Assembly (NCBI RefSeq): GCF_024297185.1
Contig: NZ_JANCTD010000003.1
Span: forward strand, 248,001 to 312,000
Reading direction: 5' to 3'
DNA length: 64,000 nucleotides
Source: Lewinella sp. JB7
GTDB taxonomy: Bacteria > Bacteroidota > Bacteroidia > Chitinophagales > Saprospiraceae
Positions 1-8,761 of this stretch are shown piece after piece; the first letter of the stretch is position 1; the number at the start of each line of letters is the position of its first letter. The notes under the pieces are model-generated. The model was not told the DNA's origin, ran no database searches, and saw only the letters and a list, made by a program, of their open reading frames with translations. A program made the translations under genes and the position numbers.

Positions 1-2
1 GC

Positions 3-119
3 GATCTGCTGGGAGCTGCCTTCGATTGCCGGCACGTAGGCATCTTCGAAGCCAAAAATATCGGCGAGATGGACCGCTACGTCGTGCGGGAAAGCCGACT
101 GACGAAAAACCCGTCGTAA
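3..119 (+). CDS. 3' end of an unidentified gene (partial)
   Basis: An open frame enters from the left edge and ends in TAA at 117-119, giving about 38 C-terminal residues that include IFEAKNIGEMDRYVVRES. The composition looks like real protein, but the family cannot be named from so little. It would overlap the end of the convergent methyltransferase gene (stop at 77-79) by about 40 bp. Convergent overlaps of this kind recur in this window. The minus strand is also open here but offers no convincing start, so the plus-strand reading is preferred with modest confidence. Confidence 0.4.
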   Translation, partial: DLLGAAFDCRHVGIFEAKNIGEMDRYVVRESRLTKNPS

Positions 120-1282
120 CCGTCCCGCTGCGGTAGAAAGGACTGCCGGTGCTCGAGCGTCCACTGTTGTCCGGCCGCGGACGCCAGAAAGGTCTCCAAC
201 TGTCGTTCGTTTTCCTGCGGAAGGATGCTGCAGGTAGCGTAGACCATCTTACCCCCCGGTTTTACCATACGGGCGTAACGCTCCAGGATCTGTTGCTGCT
301 CCGCCACGACGCGGTCGATCGTGTCGGGCGTGAGCTTCCACTTGGCGTCGGGGTTGCGGCGTAGTACACCGAGTCCCGAACAGGGTACGTCGAGCAACAG
401 CCGGTCGGCCTTTTCCGTCAGTCGCTTGATCACCTTGGAGCTGGTGATGGGCCGGGTTTCCAGGTTGGCTACGCCGTTGCGGCGGGCGCGGCGCTTGAGT
501 TCGTCCAGTTTCCAGCCGTGAATGTCGAGGCTGAGGAGCCGTCCCTTATTTTCCATGAGCGCCGCCAGGTGCAGACTTTTCCCGCCCGCTCCGGCACAGG
601 CATCGATCACGGTCTGCCCGGGCGCTACCTCCAGGGCGGGCGCGGCCTGCTGACTGCTGTAATCCTGAAGCTCGAACAGGCCGTTTTTGAAGGCCTTGGT
701 GGCAAACAGGTTCTTGCGCTCCGTGACGAGCAGGGCATCGGCGTCGATCGGCTCTACTACAATGCCCTCCCCGGCCAGCTCGGACCGGACGGTGGCGGGA
801 TCCGTCTTCAGTCGGTTGACCCGCAGCACTACCGGAGCTTGTTCGTTCAGGGCGCCGATGGTGGCTGACCACTGGTCCCCCAGTTGTTCCTCGCCGAGCT
901 CGTCTAGCCAGTCGGGGATGCTTTCACGCAGAGCACGATCCGCGCGGGCGGCCGCCAGTTGCTCCCGGACCGCCGCAGCGTCCAGGCCGGCAAATTCCCG
1001 CCAGGGCGGCAGCTCCTCGTTACCATTCAGCAACAGATGTATCCCGATGAGTCGCCACCAATCGGCTTTGGTCCGGGGCTCGTCGCCGGCCAGATGACTG
1101 TACAGACGGTAGTAGCGAACCACTCCATACGTATGCTCGGCGATGAAGGCCCGGTCCTTACTGCCGCGGCGTTTATCGGCCTTGAGCACGCGGGCGATCT
1201 CCCGATCGGCGTAGGCACCGTTCATGAAGATATTGAGCAGTGCCTCGGCAATGGCGTCGATCTGGGCGGCGTAGAATTTCAT
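77..1282 (-). CDS. RsmB/NOP-family RNA m5C methyltransferase
   Basis: A 401-residue SAM-dependent enzyme predicted to methylate cytosine C5 in rRNA or tRNA. The N-terminal ~150 residues form a helical NusB-like RNA-binding part. The Rossmann methyltransferase domain follows, with SAM motif DACAGAGG at 227-234, the motif IV Pro-Cys at 300-301 (DVPCSG) and the motif VI Thr-Cys at 350-351 (ATCS). The two cysteines are the paired catalytic residues typical of RNA m5C methyltransferases. The ATG at 1282 is chosen because family similarity begins there; a GTG at 1318 would add 12 residues. An exact TAnnTTTG box lies just upstream at 1330-1337. Whether the target is 16S C967 (RsmB) or another site cannot be told, so no symbol is given. 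Confidence 0.88.
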   Translation of the reverse strand: MKFYAAQIDAIAEALLNIFMNGAYADREIARVLKADKRRGSKDRAFIAEHTYGVVRYYRLYSHLAGDEPRTKADWWRLIGIHLLLNGNEELPPWREFAGLDAAAVREQLAAARADRALRESIPDWLDELGEEQLGDQWSATIGALNEQAPVVLRVNRLKTDPATVRSELAGEGIVVEPIDADALLVTERKNLFATKAFKNGLFELQDYSSQQAAPALEVAPGQTVIDACAGAGGKSLHLAALMENKGRLLSLDIHGWKLDELKRRARRNGVANLETRPITSSKVIKRLTEKADRLLLDVPCSGLGVLRRNPDAKWKLTPDTIDRVVAEQQQILERYARMVKPGGKMVYATCSILPQENERQLETFLASAAGQQWTLEHRQSFLPQRDGYDGFFVSRLSRTT

Positions 1283-1329
1283 GTAAAATATTTGGGCGGT
1301 ACCGCCGGTGCGGCGCACCGGGGAGCGCG

Positions 1330-1337
1330 CAAAGGTA
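1330..1337 (-). promoter_or_regulatory. Bacteroidota -7 box (TACCTTTG) for the methyltransferase
   Basis: Exact match to TAnnTTTG read on the minus strand, 47 nt before the ATG at 1282. No clear TTG element is visible at the usual -33 distance. Transcription would start near 1325, so the GTG at 1318 could also be reached as a short-leader start. Confidence 0.5.
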
Positions 1338-1406
1338 GCGCGGCAACCCGCTGCGGGTATACCCTGGGGCAGTAATTACCTAATGTCTTCTTGCCGCGAC
1401 CTGGTG

Positions 1407-2051
1407 TCAGGCAACTTCCCGTAGAAACTCCTCGATGGACAACTCGACAATAGTTCCATTGTCGACATTGGCCAGCGGACAGTCCTCATCGAAAAACGCG
1501 ACGGTACGCAGCGGGCTGGGCAGCGGGCGGTATCCTTCCAGGAGGAACGTGTGCGAGGTAACCGTAAGCGGATTTTCTACCTGGATGGTAATTACTACGT
1601 GCTCCGGGCAGGACAGGCCCGTTACCGATTCTCCGTAGTGGTAGACCATCGTTCGGCGCTCACCAACAGCAAAAAGTTGGAGGACTCTTTCGCTCTCGTA
1701 ACCGTACACGAACTGGTGGTCGATGCAGGGATACCGGTGGAGCCGGACCGTCTCGCTAGCCAGAATCCTCCGAAAGTAATCGGCCATCGCGCGGTCTGCC
1801 TGATTGTCTACAAAATTCATCATGGCGACGCCCCCCACCAGCATTGCGGCTACTGATCCCGCTACGGACCAGAAGGTCATCGTTCCGCTGGTCCAGATAC
1901 CGTAGCCCGCGACCACCGCCAGGAAAACGGCAATCTTGCACAGTACGTCGGGTGATAAAGGCCGTCGGCGAGCTCCCCGGTCGTAGTGCTCGTGCACGCG
2001 CTGGAGTACGGCACGCTGCTCCCACGTTAGAGGACGATCGAAGGTGGTCAT
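1407..2051 (-). CDS. Hypothetical membrane protein with two N-terminal helices
   Basis: A 214-residue protein not recognised as a named family. An N-terminal cytoplasmic stretch of about 35 residues, rich in Arg and His, is followed by two hydrophobic segments at roughly 38-54 and 58-80, probably a helical hairpin in the inner membrane. A soluble C-terminal domain of about 130 residues follows, rich in beta-forming residues. The arrangement resembles small bacterial membrane proteins with a PH-like or YcxB-like cytoplasmic domain, but no diagnostic motif supports that. A TATATTTA sequence (one mismatch to TAnnTTTG) lies just upstream of the ATG at 2051. The gene stands between the methyltransferase and a secreted carboxypeptidase on the same strand, without tight coupling to either. 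Confidence 0.6.
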   Translation of the reverse strand: MTTFDRPLTWEQRAVLQRVHEHYDRGARRRPLSPDVLCKIAVFLAVVAGYGIWTSGTMTFWSVAGSVAAMLVGGVAMMNFVDNQADRAMADYFRRILASETVRLHRYPCIDHQFVYGYESERVLQLFAVGERRTMVYHYGESVTGLSCPEHVVITIQVENPLTVTSHTFLLEGYRPLPSPLRTVAFFDEDCPLANVDNGTIVELSIEEFLREVA

Positions 2052-2107
2052 TACTAAATATACGACCAGCCGAGGTAATGGTGTCGGTGAATCGCGATCC
2101 GTGTCTC

Positions 2108-4693
2108 CTACTCCACCGCCGACCCGGAAATGGTGTGGCCGAACATGATCGCGTTCATGAACAGCCGGTTTCCTCCGTACCAGAAGCCCCGGAAATTGGG
2201 ATTGCTGGCGAAGGAGATGGTACGACCGCCACCCTTACCACTCACGATCACGCCCGCCGAACCGGCCGCCGCCTGGGCAAACTCCCGGGGGCTGTAGCCG
2301 CTGAGCAAGGGTTCGTCCGTGTACCGCAGCGGAGTGGCGTAAACGTTTTTCGCCGGCTCGTAAAGCAGGGTTCCGGTGCGGAACAGGGGAATCTCCTCCC
2401 GTTGCATTCCGAAAAGCAGGGGGTGGGTAAGGTCCGCCCGGGCTTCGTAAATGGACCCGCCGAGTACTTTGCCGCTGTAATCCCGGTAAGCTTTGGCGTA
2501 GGGGCGCTGGGTGATGGAGGAGTCGGGGTTCGCCACCTTGCGGGTCTTGACCTTCGCCAGTCCGTTTTCGGCGGCCCAGGTGCCGGCCCGCTCCATCGTG
2601 ATCAGCACCCGGTCGCTTCCCATCCAGCGCTGTAGTGCCTCGGTACCCTTGGCACCCAAGCCGCTGTAGTTGCCGTCGACCATCACGATCGTGTTGTAGC
2701 GACTCAGGTCGGTACTACCGACTTCGTCCATCGCCAGTTTGGTGATCGGAATTTCGAAGCGCTGATCGAGGAGATGCCAGACTTCCCCGGCGTCCAGGCT
2801 GCTGGTGCCTCCCTCGACGATCAGGGCGATCTCCGGCTTGCGGAGGGTCTGGTAGGCCGAGCGGGACCCGAACATGAGTCCACCGGCATCCACCGTGCCG
2901 CTGCCGGCCGGAATGAAGTCCAGTCCGGTCTCCCGTTCGACTTCGGTGACGATCCGGTGCAGTTCCTCGGCCGTCATGCTTTGTCCGATGACGGGTACCA
3001 TAACCGTCCCGCGCCCGAAGGCATTAGCGGAAGACCCGGTAGAGAAGGGCTGGTCGCTCACCTTGACCCGCACGCCCCGGTCCAGTAACTGGTAGATCGC
3101 CTTGGTCGCGTAATAGTCGTTGGCCGGGAGCAGGTAGGCGTACTCCGCGGATGCGTGGTCGACCTCCGGGCGGGGTGCCTCCCGATCAAAACGCGTCCAG
3201 TTGCGACCACCGGGAGCGCCGCCGCTGACCTTGCGGAAGGGCAGGTTGAAGGCCATGGGCAGGGAGAAGGTGGATACGTCGTAGAACAGGCTGTCCTCGA
3301 ATTCTAGGATAGGTTCGAAGGCCGCCTCACTGAAGGGCGTTTTGGGCACGTAATACGCTTCGGTGTCGCCACTACCTCCGTGCTGAACGGGAAGGCCGTG
3401 CCGCGAGAGAATATTGGCCAGTTCGCGGGCGCGGCCTGGGTCGTTATCGGCCTCGATGAGGTAACCGTCGGGAGATACGCCGCCGATGGTGAAGTTGCGC
3501 TGGTAAGTCAGGAGGTCATTGCGCAGGGCGGCAAAGGCCTCCAGGGTGCTAAGCGCCGTAGTTACTTGGTTACGCACGGTGAAGGGAAAGGACAGCTCCC
3601 CGTTCTCCGTGTCCTGCAGGTGACCGCGGGAACTCGCCTGCTCGAAGAGGATGCCCACCGCGCCGTGTACGTCGGGATAGGTAGAGCCCTTACCGTAGTA
3701 GAAGTCGTCGTAGCCCTCACCGCTGTAGTAGAGGGAGCCGATCTTATCGAGGGCCGCCGCGTGGTAGGTTCCGATCTTGGCGGTCAGGTCCTGGTTGATC
3801 TGGGGGGTGGAGGGGTGCACGCGGGTGGGGGCGCCCGGCATGAAGAAGAAGGTGGCATCCTTCCCCATTTCGTGGTGGTCGGTCAGCACGTTGGGCATCC
3901 AGCGGTGGAAGGCGGCGATGCGGGCGCGGCTCTCGGGATGCTGCACGGGCAGCCAGTCGCGGTTCAGGTCGAACCAGTAATGGTTGCTGCGGCCCCGGGG
4001 GTAGGCTTCGTTGTATTCGCGGTCGGCGGGGTCGGCCGTCAGCGTTTTATTCTTGTGGCTGTTGACCCAGCTGGCGAAGCGGTTCAGGCCGTCCGGGTTG
4101 TACGACGGGTCGAACACCACGATGTTGTTCTCGAGCACCTTACCCACCTCGCTCATAGGGGCGGCGGCCAGGTAGTAAGCGACCAGGGGGGCGGCGTTGG
4201 CACCGCTGGGTTCGTTGCCGTGGATGCTGAAGCCCTGGTACAGTACGGCCGGTACGCGGTCGATATCATTTTCGGAGAGGCCCCCGTCCTGTTTGTTCCA
4301 GTTGAGGTGCAGCGCGCGCATGTCTTCCAGCTTGTTCCGGTTTTCGGGGCTGGTGAAGATCAGGTTAAGCAGGGGGCGTTGCTCGTACGATTTGCCAATC
4401 TCTACGAGCGTAATCCGGTCACTGCTGGCGGCCAGCAGGCGCATGTACGCCTGTTGCAGGTCGTGGGAAATATGCCAGTCGCCGATCTGCCAACCAAGGA
4501 ATTCCTCGGGCGTCGGGATAGCGGGATCGTAGTTGAGGTCGGGCAGGTAGTAGGTCAGTGGCCGGTCGGCCTCGCTGTTGACGGTTTGGGCGGGTACGCG
4601 GGTGCCGACTAACAGGCAGAGGAGCAGTAGGAGTTGGTGGGTTGTTCGGGGCAAGCTTGTTCTATTATTGGTTGTCGCGGAAATATAGTGCAT
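2108..4693 (-). CDS. Secreted M14 family zinc carboxypeptidase
   Basis: An 861-residue secreted metallopeptidase. A signal peptide covers about residues 15-36 (Leu-rich core, cleavage near VPAQT). The M14 domain follows, with the first zinc-binding pair in HGNEPSG (His158, Glu161), NPDG at 199-202, FDLNRDW at 241-247 (the Arg helps bind the substrate carboxylate), DHHEMG near 272-277 supplying the third zinc ligand, and the catalytic Glu351 in GILFEQASSRG. A long C-terminal region of about 470 residues has the layout of the large Bacteroidota M14 proteins. Its second half resembles a class I glutamine amidotransferase-like fold, but that is inferred only. The likely role is trimming peptides in the periplasm or outside the cell. 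Confidence 0.9.
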   Translation of the reverse strand: MHYISATTNNRTSLPRTTHQLLLLLCLLVGTRVPAQTVNSEADRPLTYYLPDLNYDPAIPTPEEFLGWQIGDWHISHDLQQAYMRLLAASSDRITLVEIGKSYEQRPLLNLIFTSPENRNKLEDMRALHLNWNKQDGGLSENDIDRVPAVLYQGFSIHGNEPSGANAAPLVAYYLAAAPMSEVGKVLENNIVVFDPSYNPDGLNRFASWVNSHKNKTLTADPADREYNEAYPRGRSNHYWFDLNRDWLPVQHPESRARIAAFHRWMPNVLTDHHEMGKDATFFFMPGAPTRVHPSTPQINQDLTAKIGTYHAAALDKIGSLYYSGEGYDDFYYGKGSTYPDVHGAVGILFEQASSRGHLQDTENGELSFPFTVRNQVTTALSTLEAFAALRNDLLTYQRNFTIGGVSPDGYLIEADNDPGRARELANILSRHGLPVQHGGSGDTEAYYVPKTPFSEAAFEPILEFEDSLFYDVSTFSLPMAFNLPFRKVSGGAPGGRNWTRFDREAPRPEVDHASAEYAYLLPANDYYATKAIYQLLDRGVRVKVSDQPFSTGSSANAFGRGTVMVPVIGQSMTAEELHRIVTEVERETGLDFIPAGSGTVDAGGLMFGSRSAYQTLRKPEIALIVEGGTSSLDAGEVWHLLDQRFEIPITKLAMDEVGSTDLSRYNTIVMVDGNYSGLGAKGTEALQRWMGSDRVLITMERAGTWAAENGLAKVKTRKVANPDSSITQRPYAKAYRDYSGKVLGGSIYEARADLTHPLLFGMQREEIPLFRTGTLLYEPAKNVYATPLRYTDEPLLSGYSPREFAQAAAGSAGVIVSGKGGGRTISFASNPNFRGFWYGGNRLFMNAIMFGHTISGSAVE

Positions 4694-4744
4694 TTTGGTG
4701 GTGGCCGGCGATACGTACTCCGCTACCGACCCCTACAAACCGAT

Positions 4745-4752
4745 TACCTTGC
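4745..4752 (+). promoter_or_regulatory. Probable -7 box (TACCTTGC) for the acyl-CoA synthetase
   Basis: Matches TAnnTTTG except for the second-last base, and sits 28 nt before the ATG at 4781. The variant TAnnTTGC also precedes several other genes here (7731, 19358, 34312, 38516), which supports it as a genuine local variant. Confidence 0.35.
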
Positions 4753-4780
4753 AGCCCTGGCCAACTGACCGAACCTACTT

Positions 4781-6451
4781 ATGTACAACCTCACCACCCT
4801 GGAAGCTTTCTACCGTCGGGAAGCTTCTGATCCCGATAAGCCGTTCTTACACCAACCCTTCGGGAAGCGCTGGGAGACCTACACCTGGGGTGAAGCGGGC
4901 CAGATGGCCCGCAAAGTGGCCGCTTATCTTCACGATCAGGACCTCAAACCGGGCAGCCACATCGGTTTGGTATCGAAAAACTGCCGCGAGTGGATCATCG
5001 CCGACCTGGCCATCATGATGGCCGGCCACGTCAGCGTCCCCTTCTTCGCCACGCTGACCGGCGAACAGATCGCCCAGGTGCTGGATCTTGGCGACGTGGA
5101 CCTGCTCTTCGTCGGAAAGACCGAAGTCTGGGAAAGCATGCGTACCGGAATTCCAGACGATCTGCCCCTTGTCCGCTTTCCCCATTATTCTGACAACAGT
5201 CTGGTAGACCGCGGTAAAGCCTGGGAAGATATCCTGGATGAGTATCCTCCCATGCCCGGACAGCCCCTGCCCGACCCGGACGGCTTGTGGACCATCATTT
5301 TCACCTCCGGTACCACCGGTCCGCCGAAGGGTGTAATGCTGAGCCTGCACAACCAGGTCGCCCTGATGCGCGAACTCTACGACCGCAATCCCCTCGCCAA
5401 CGACTACCAGGGAAACAATCGTTACTTCTCCTTCCTGCCCCTGAATCACGTGGCCGAGCGCGGCACCGTTGAAACCATGTGCCTGACCCACGGCGGTGAA
5501 ATCTTCTTTACGGAAAGCATCGAGCGCTTCGCCGCGAACCTGCAGGACGCACGCCCGACCTTCTTCTTCGCCGTACCGCGCATCTGGACGAAACTGCGGC
5601 AGGGCGTACTGAAGAAACTCCCCCAGGAAAAACTGGATAAGCTGCTGAAAATTCCGGTGGTTTCGTGGTTTATCAAGCGCAAGATTCGGAGGGGACTCGG
5701 TCTCGATCAGTCGCGGCGCAACGTGTCCGGCGCCGCGCCCATCGCCCAGGAACTGAAAGACTGGTTCGGCCGACTCGGCATCCCCATTGCCGAAGCCTAC
5801 GCCATGACGGAAAACGGGGCCGTCGGACACATGATCTACCCCGAACAGGACCGCCCCGGCTCTGTAGGCCAGACCCTCCCGGGAACCGAATGCAAGCTCG
5901 ACCCCGCCACCGGAGAAGTGCTCACGCGGGCCCCCTATACCATGGTCGGCTACTACAAGCAACCGGAAAAAACCGCCGAGACCGTTGACGCGGATGGCTG
6001 GCTGCATACCGGAGACCAGGGCCGTATCGACGAGGACGGTTTTCTCTACCTCATCGGCCGCGTGAAGGACACCTTCAAGACGGCCAAGGCCAAGTTCATC
6101 ATCCCCAGCGAGATCGAAGATAAGTTCACCGGCAATCCGGACATCGACCAGCTCTGCCTGCTCGGGTTGGGTATGCCTCAGCCCCTGTTGCTGGTCGCTC
6201 TTTCCGAGACCGGAGACCAGAAAGGGAGGGCCGCAATCCGCGCCGGCCTTGCCGCCCAATTGCAGGAAGTCAATCAGCAGCTCGCGAGCTACAAAAAGGT
6301 GGCTACCATCGTGGTGGTTGAGCAAGCCTTTAGCATCGAGAACGATATGCTCACCCCCACCCTGAAGGTAAAACGCCCCCAGGTACACGCCGCCTACAAG
6401 GACCGGATGCCGGGCTGGATCGAGAGCGGAGAGCAGGTAATTTTCGAGTGA
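4781..6451 (+). CDS. Long-chain acyl-CoA synthetase (AMP-binding)
   Basis: A 556-residue member of the ANL adenylate-forming superfamily. It would activate a fatty acid with ATP to the acyl-adenylate and then transfer it to CoA. The ATP-binding P-loop TSGTTGPPKG is at 175-184, the A5 region reads YAMTENG near 340, and the A7/A8 region GDQGRIDEDG...LIGRVKD lies near 405-424, followed by a Lys-rich hinge. Length and order fit the long-chain FAA1/FadD15-type ligases. It is convergent with an acyl-CoA dehydrogenase, and the window also holds hydratase, thioesterase and a second dehydrogenase gene, consistent with beta-oxidation or lipid recycling. The exact chain length cannot be read from sequence. 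Confidence 0.9.
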   Translation: MYNLTTLEAFYRREASDPDKPFLHQPFGKRWETYTWGEAGQMARKVAAYLHDQDLKPGSHIGLVSKNCREWIIADLAIMMAGHVSVPFFATLTGEQIAQVLDLGDVDLLFVGKTEVWESMRTGIPDDLPLVRFPHYSDNSLVDRGKAWEDILDEYPPMPGQPLPDPDGLWTIIFTSGTTGPPKGVMLSLHNQVALMRELYDRNPLANDYQGNNRYFSFLPLNHVAERGTVETMCLTHGGEIFFTESIERFAANLQDARPTFFFAVPRIWTKLRQGVLKKLPQEKLDKLLKIPVVSWFIKRKIRRGLGLDQSRRNVSGAAPIAQELKDWFGRLGIPIAEAYAMTENGAVGHMIYPEQDRPGSVGQTLPGTECKLDPATGEVLTRAPYTMVGYYKQPEKTAETVDADGWLHTGDQGRIDEDGFLYLIGRVKDTFKTAKAKFIIPSEIEDKFTGNPDIDQLCLLGLGMPQPLLLVALSETGDQKGRAAIRAGLAAQLQEVNQQLASYKKVATIVVVEQAFSIENDMLTPTLKVKRPQVHAAYKDRMPGWIESGEQVIFE

Positions 6452-6453
6452 CC

Positions 6454-6482
6454 CCGTTGGACGGTCCCCCACCGTCCAACGG
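6454..6482. terminator. Perfect 12-bp hairpin between convergent genes
   Basis: Arms CCGTTGGACGGT (6454-6465) and ACCGTCCAACGG (6471-6482) are perfectly complementary around a CCCCC loop, starting three bases after the acyl-CoA synthetase stop. There is no T tract, so if it is a terminator it is a bidirectional, U-tract-poor one. Confidence 0.7.
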
Positions 6483-6485
6483 CTA

Positions 6486-6502
6486 TAGCGGTCCAACCGC
6501 TA
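6486..6502. terminator. Second hairpin of the convergent terminator region
   Basis: Arms TAGCGGT (6486-6492) and ACCGCTA (6496-6502) enclose a 3-nt loop. It follows the first hairpin by three bases and shares the core GGTCCAAC-like sequence, suggesting a duplicated or reinforced terminator before the opposing acyl-CoA dehydrogenase stop at 6515. Confidence 0.55.
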
Positions 6503-6514
6503 GTCACCACCGCC

Positions 6515-7726
<1,212 letters not shown>

Positions 7727-7730
7727 GACA

Positions 7731-7738
7731 GCAAGATA
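7731..7738 (-). promoter_or_regulatory. Probable -7 box (TATCTTGC) abutting the start codon
   Basis: One mismatch to TAnnTTTG, ending 4 nt before the ATG at 7726. If functional, the transcript would be leaderless or nearly so. No -33 TTG is obvious. Confidence 0.35.
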
Positions 7739-7744
7739 ACCGCT

Positions 7745-8659
7745 TTACTCGAAGCCGATTTCTTCCAGACCGGCGTGACTGATGCGAATGGCCTGTAGCG
7801 GCGTTTCGTTAAAGGTCGCGTCCTGTTCGACCAGGTAAAATTCCATGCCGGACACCTCTTTTTCCTTTAGGATGCGTGCGAAATCGATGCTTCCCGTACC
7901 CACCGGGGCGAAACGCCCCTCGGCGTCCATATCCTTCACGTGCCAGGCCTTGAAGCGGCCGGGAGCCTTCTTAAAGTAGGCCACGGGATCGGCCCCCGCA
8001 CGGGTTACCCAGTACAGGTCCATCTGAAAGTTGAGGTGATCCGGATCGGAGTGTTCGATGAAGTAGTCAATCGGCACGATGCCCTCCGCGTTCTCCCGGA
8101 ACTCGAAATCGTGGTTGTGGTAAAGACACTTGATGCCGGCCGCGGCGCACTTGGCGGCAATTTCGTTGATGATGTCCATGACCTCCGCTACCGAGCCCGA
8201 CATCCCCAGGGTGCGGGTGGCCGGGTCGAAGGTGAAGTGGCCCATGGGCGGGACGGGAATGACGAAGTACTCAAACCCGGCCTCCTTTGCGGCGGCGATC
8301 ATCTCGTCGGCGTTATCCAGGGTCACGTCGCCGTGGTGGGTGCTCATCGGTTTCAGACCGACTTCGGCGAGGTAAGCCTTAAACTCCTTAGGGGCCATCC
8401 CGTAAAATTTGCCGTCCTGGTAACCGGCCGCCTCCACGTACTCGTACCCGAGATCGGCGACTTCCTTCAGTACGCCCCGTGGATTGCTCGCCATGGTGTC
8501 GCGCAGCGTGTAGAGGGCGAGTCCGCCGAAGTGGTCATTCACAGCGGGGACCGGCGTAGCGGTTTGTCCTTCCGGTTTGTCCAGCTGACTTCCGCCGCCA
8601 CAGGCAAATAGGAGCAGCGTAAGGAGCAGTAGGGGAAAACTTAGTCTGGTAAGTCTCAT
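7745..8659 (-). CDS. Sugar phosphate isomerase/epimerase-like lipoprotein
   Basis: A 304-residue protein. It has a lipoprotein signal (lipobox LLFAC, Cys20), so it is predicted to be anchored on the periplasmic side. The mature part is a xylose-isomerase-like TIM barrel of the IolE/AP-endonuclease-2 superfamily. Typical strand ends are present: LYTLRD, YVEAAGY, MSTHHGD, YFVIPVPP, CLYHNHDFEF (a metal-ligand region), MDLYWVTRAGADP, AWHVKDM and FYLVEQD. Lipoprotein members of this superfamily are common in Bacteroidota, usually in carbohydrate contexts; the substrate cannot be read here. A CATCTTTG sequence near 8711 could be its -7 box. The gene is separated from the acyl-CoA dehydrogenase by only 18 bp, which suggests co-transcription, though that gene has its own box. 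Confidence 0.82.
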   Translation of the reverse strand: MRLTRLSFPLLLLTLLLFACGGGSQLDKPEGQTATPVPAVNDHFGGLALYTLRDTMASNPRGVLKEVADLGYEYVEAAGYQDGKFYGMAPKEFKAYLAEVGLKPMSTHHGDVTLDNADEMIAAAKEAGFEYFVIPVPPMGHFTFDPATRTLGMSGSVAEVMDIINEIAAKCAAAGIKCLYHNHDFEFRENAEGIVPIDYFIEHSDPDHLNFQMDLYWVTRAGADPVAYFKKAPGRFKAWHVKDMDAEGRFAPVGTGSIDFARILKEKEVSGMEFYLVEQDATFNETPLQAIRISHAGLEEIGFE

Positions 8660-8761
8660 GTATCTATGGTCGTAGTGACGTCGGACCGTTCGGGCGGGGA
8701 CGCGGGTGCAAAGATGGTTAATGGTGCAAGCTACGCACGGATTCGGTGAAGATCCGGCAAA

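Noticed and set aside
1-76. Minus-strand open frame at the left edge
   Set aside because: It has no good start codon and conflicts with the better plus-strand C-terminus ending at 119.
1444-1465. TCGACAAT/ATTGTCGA hairpin near the 3' end of the gene at 1407-2051
   Set aside because: It is inside coding sequence and encodes a plausible end of the protein; there is no T tract. Possibly a within-gene terminator, but support is too weak to list.
3380-4612. 410-codon plus-strand frame inside the M14 carboxypeptidase region
   Set aside because: Antisense of a clear peptidase gene; no signal peptide, no motif, no supporting start region.
4847-6496. 549-codon open frame antisense to the acyl-CoA synthetase
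   Set aside because: It mirrors the real gene codon for codon; the high third-position GC of this genome keeps the opposite strand open. The protein has no motif pattern, while the sense frame is a complete adenylate-forming enzyme.
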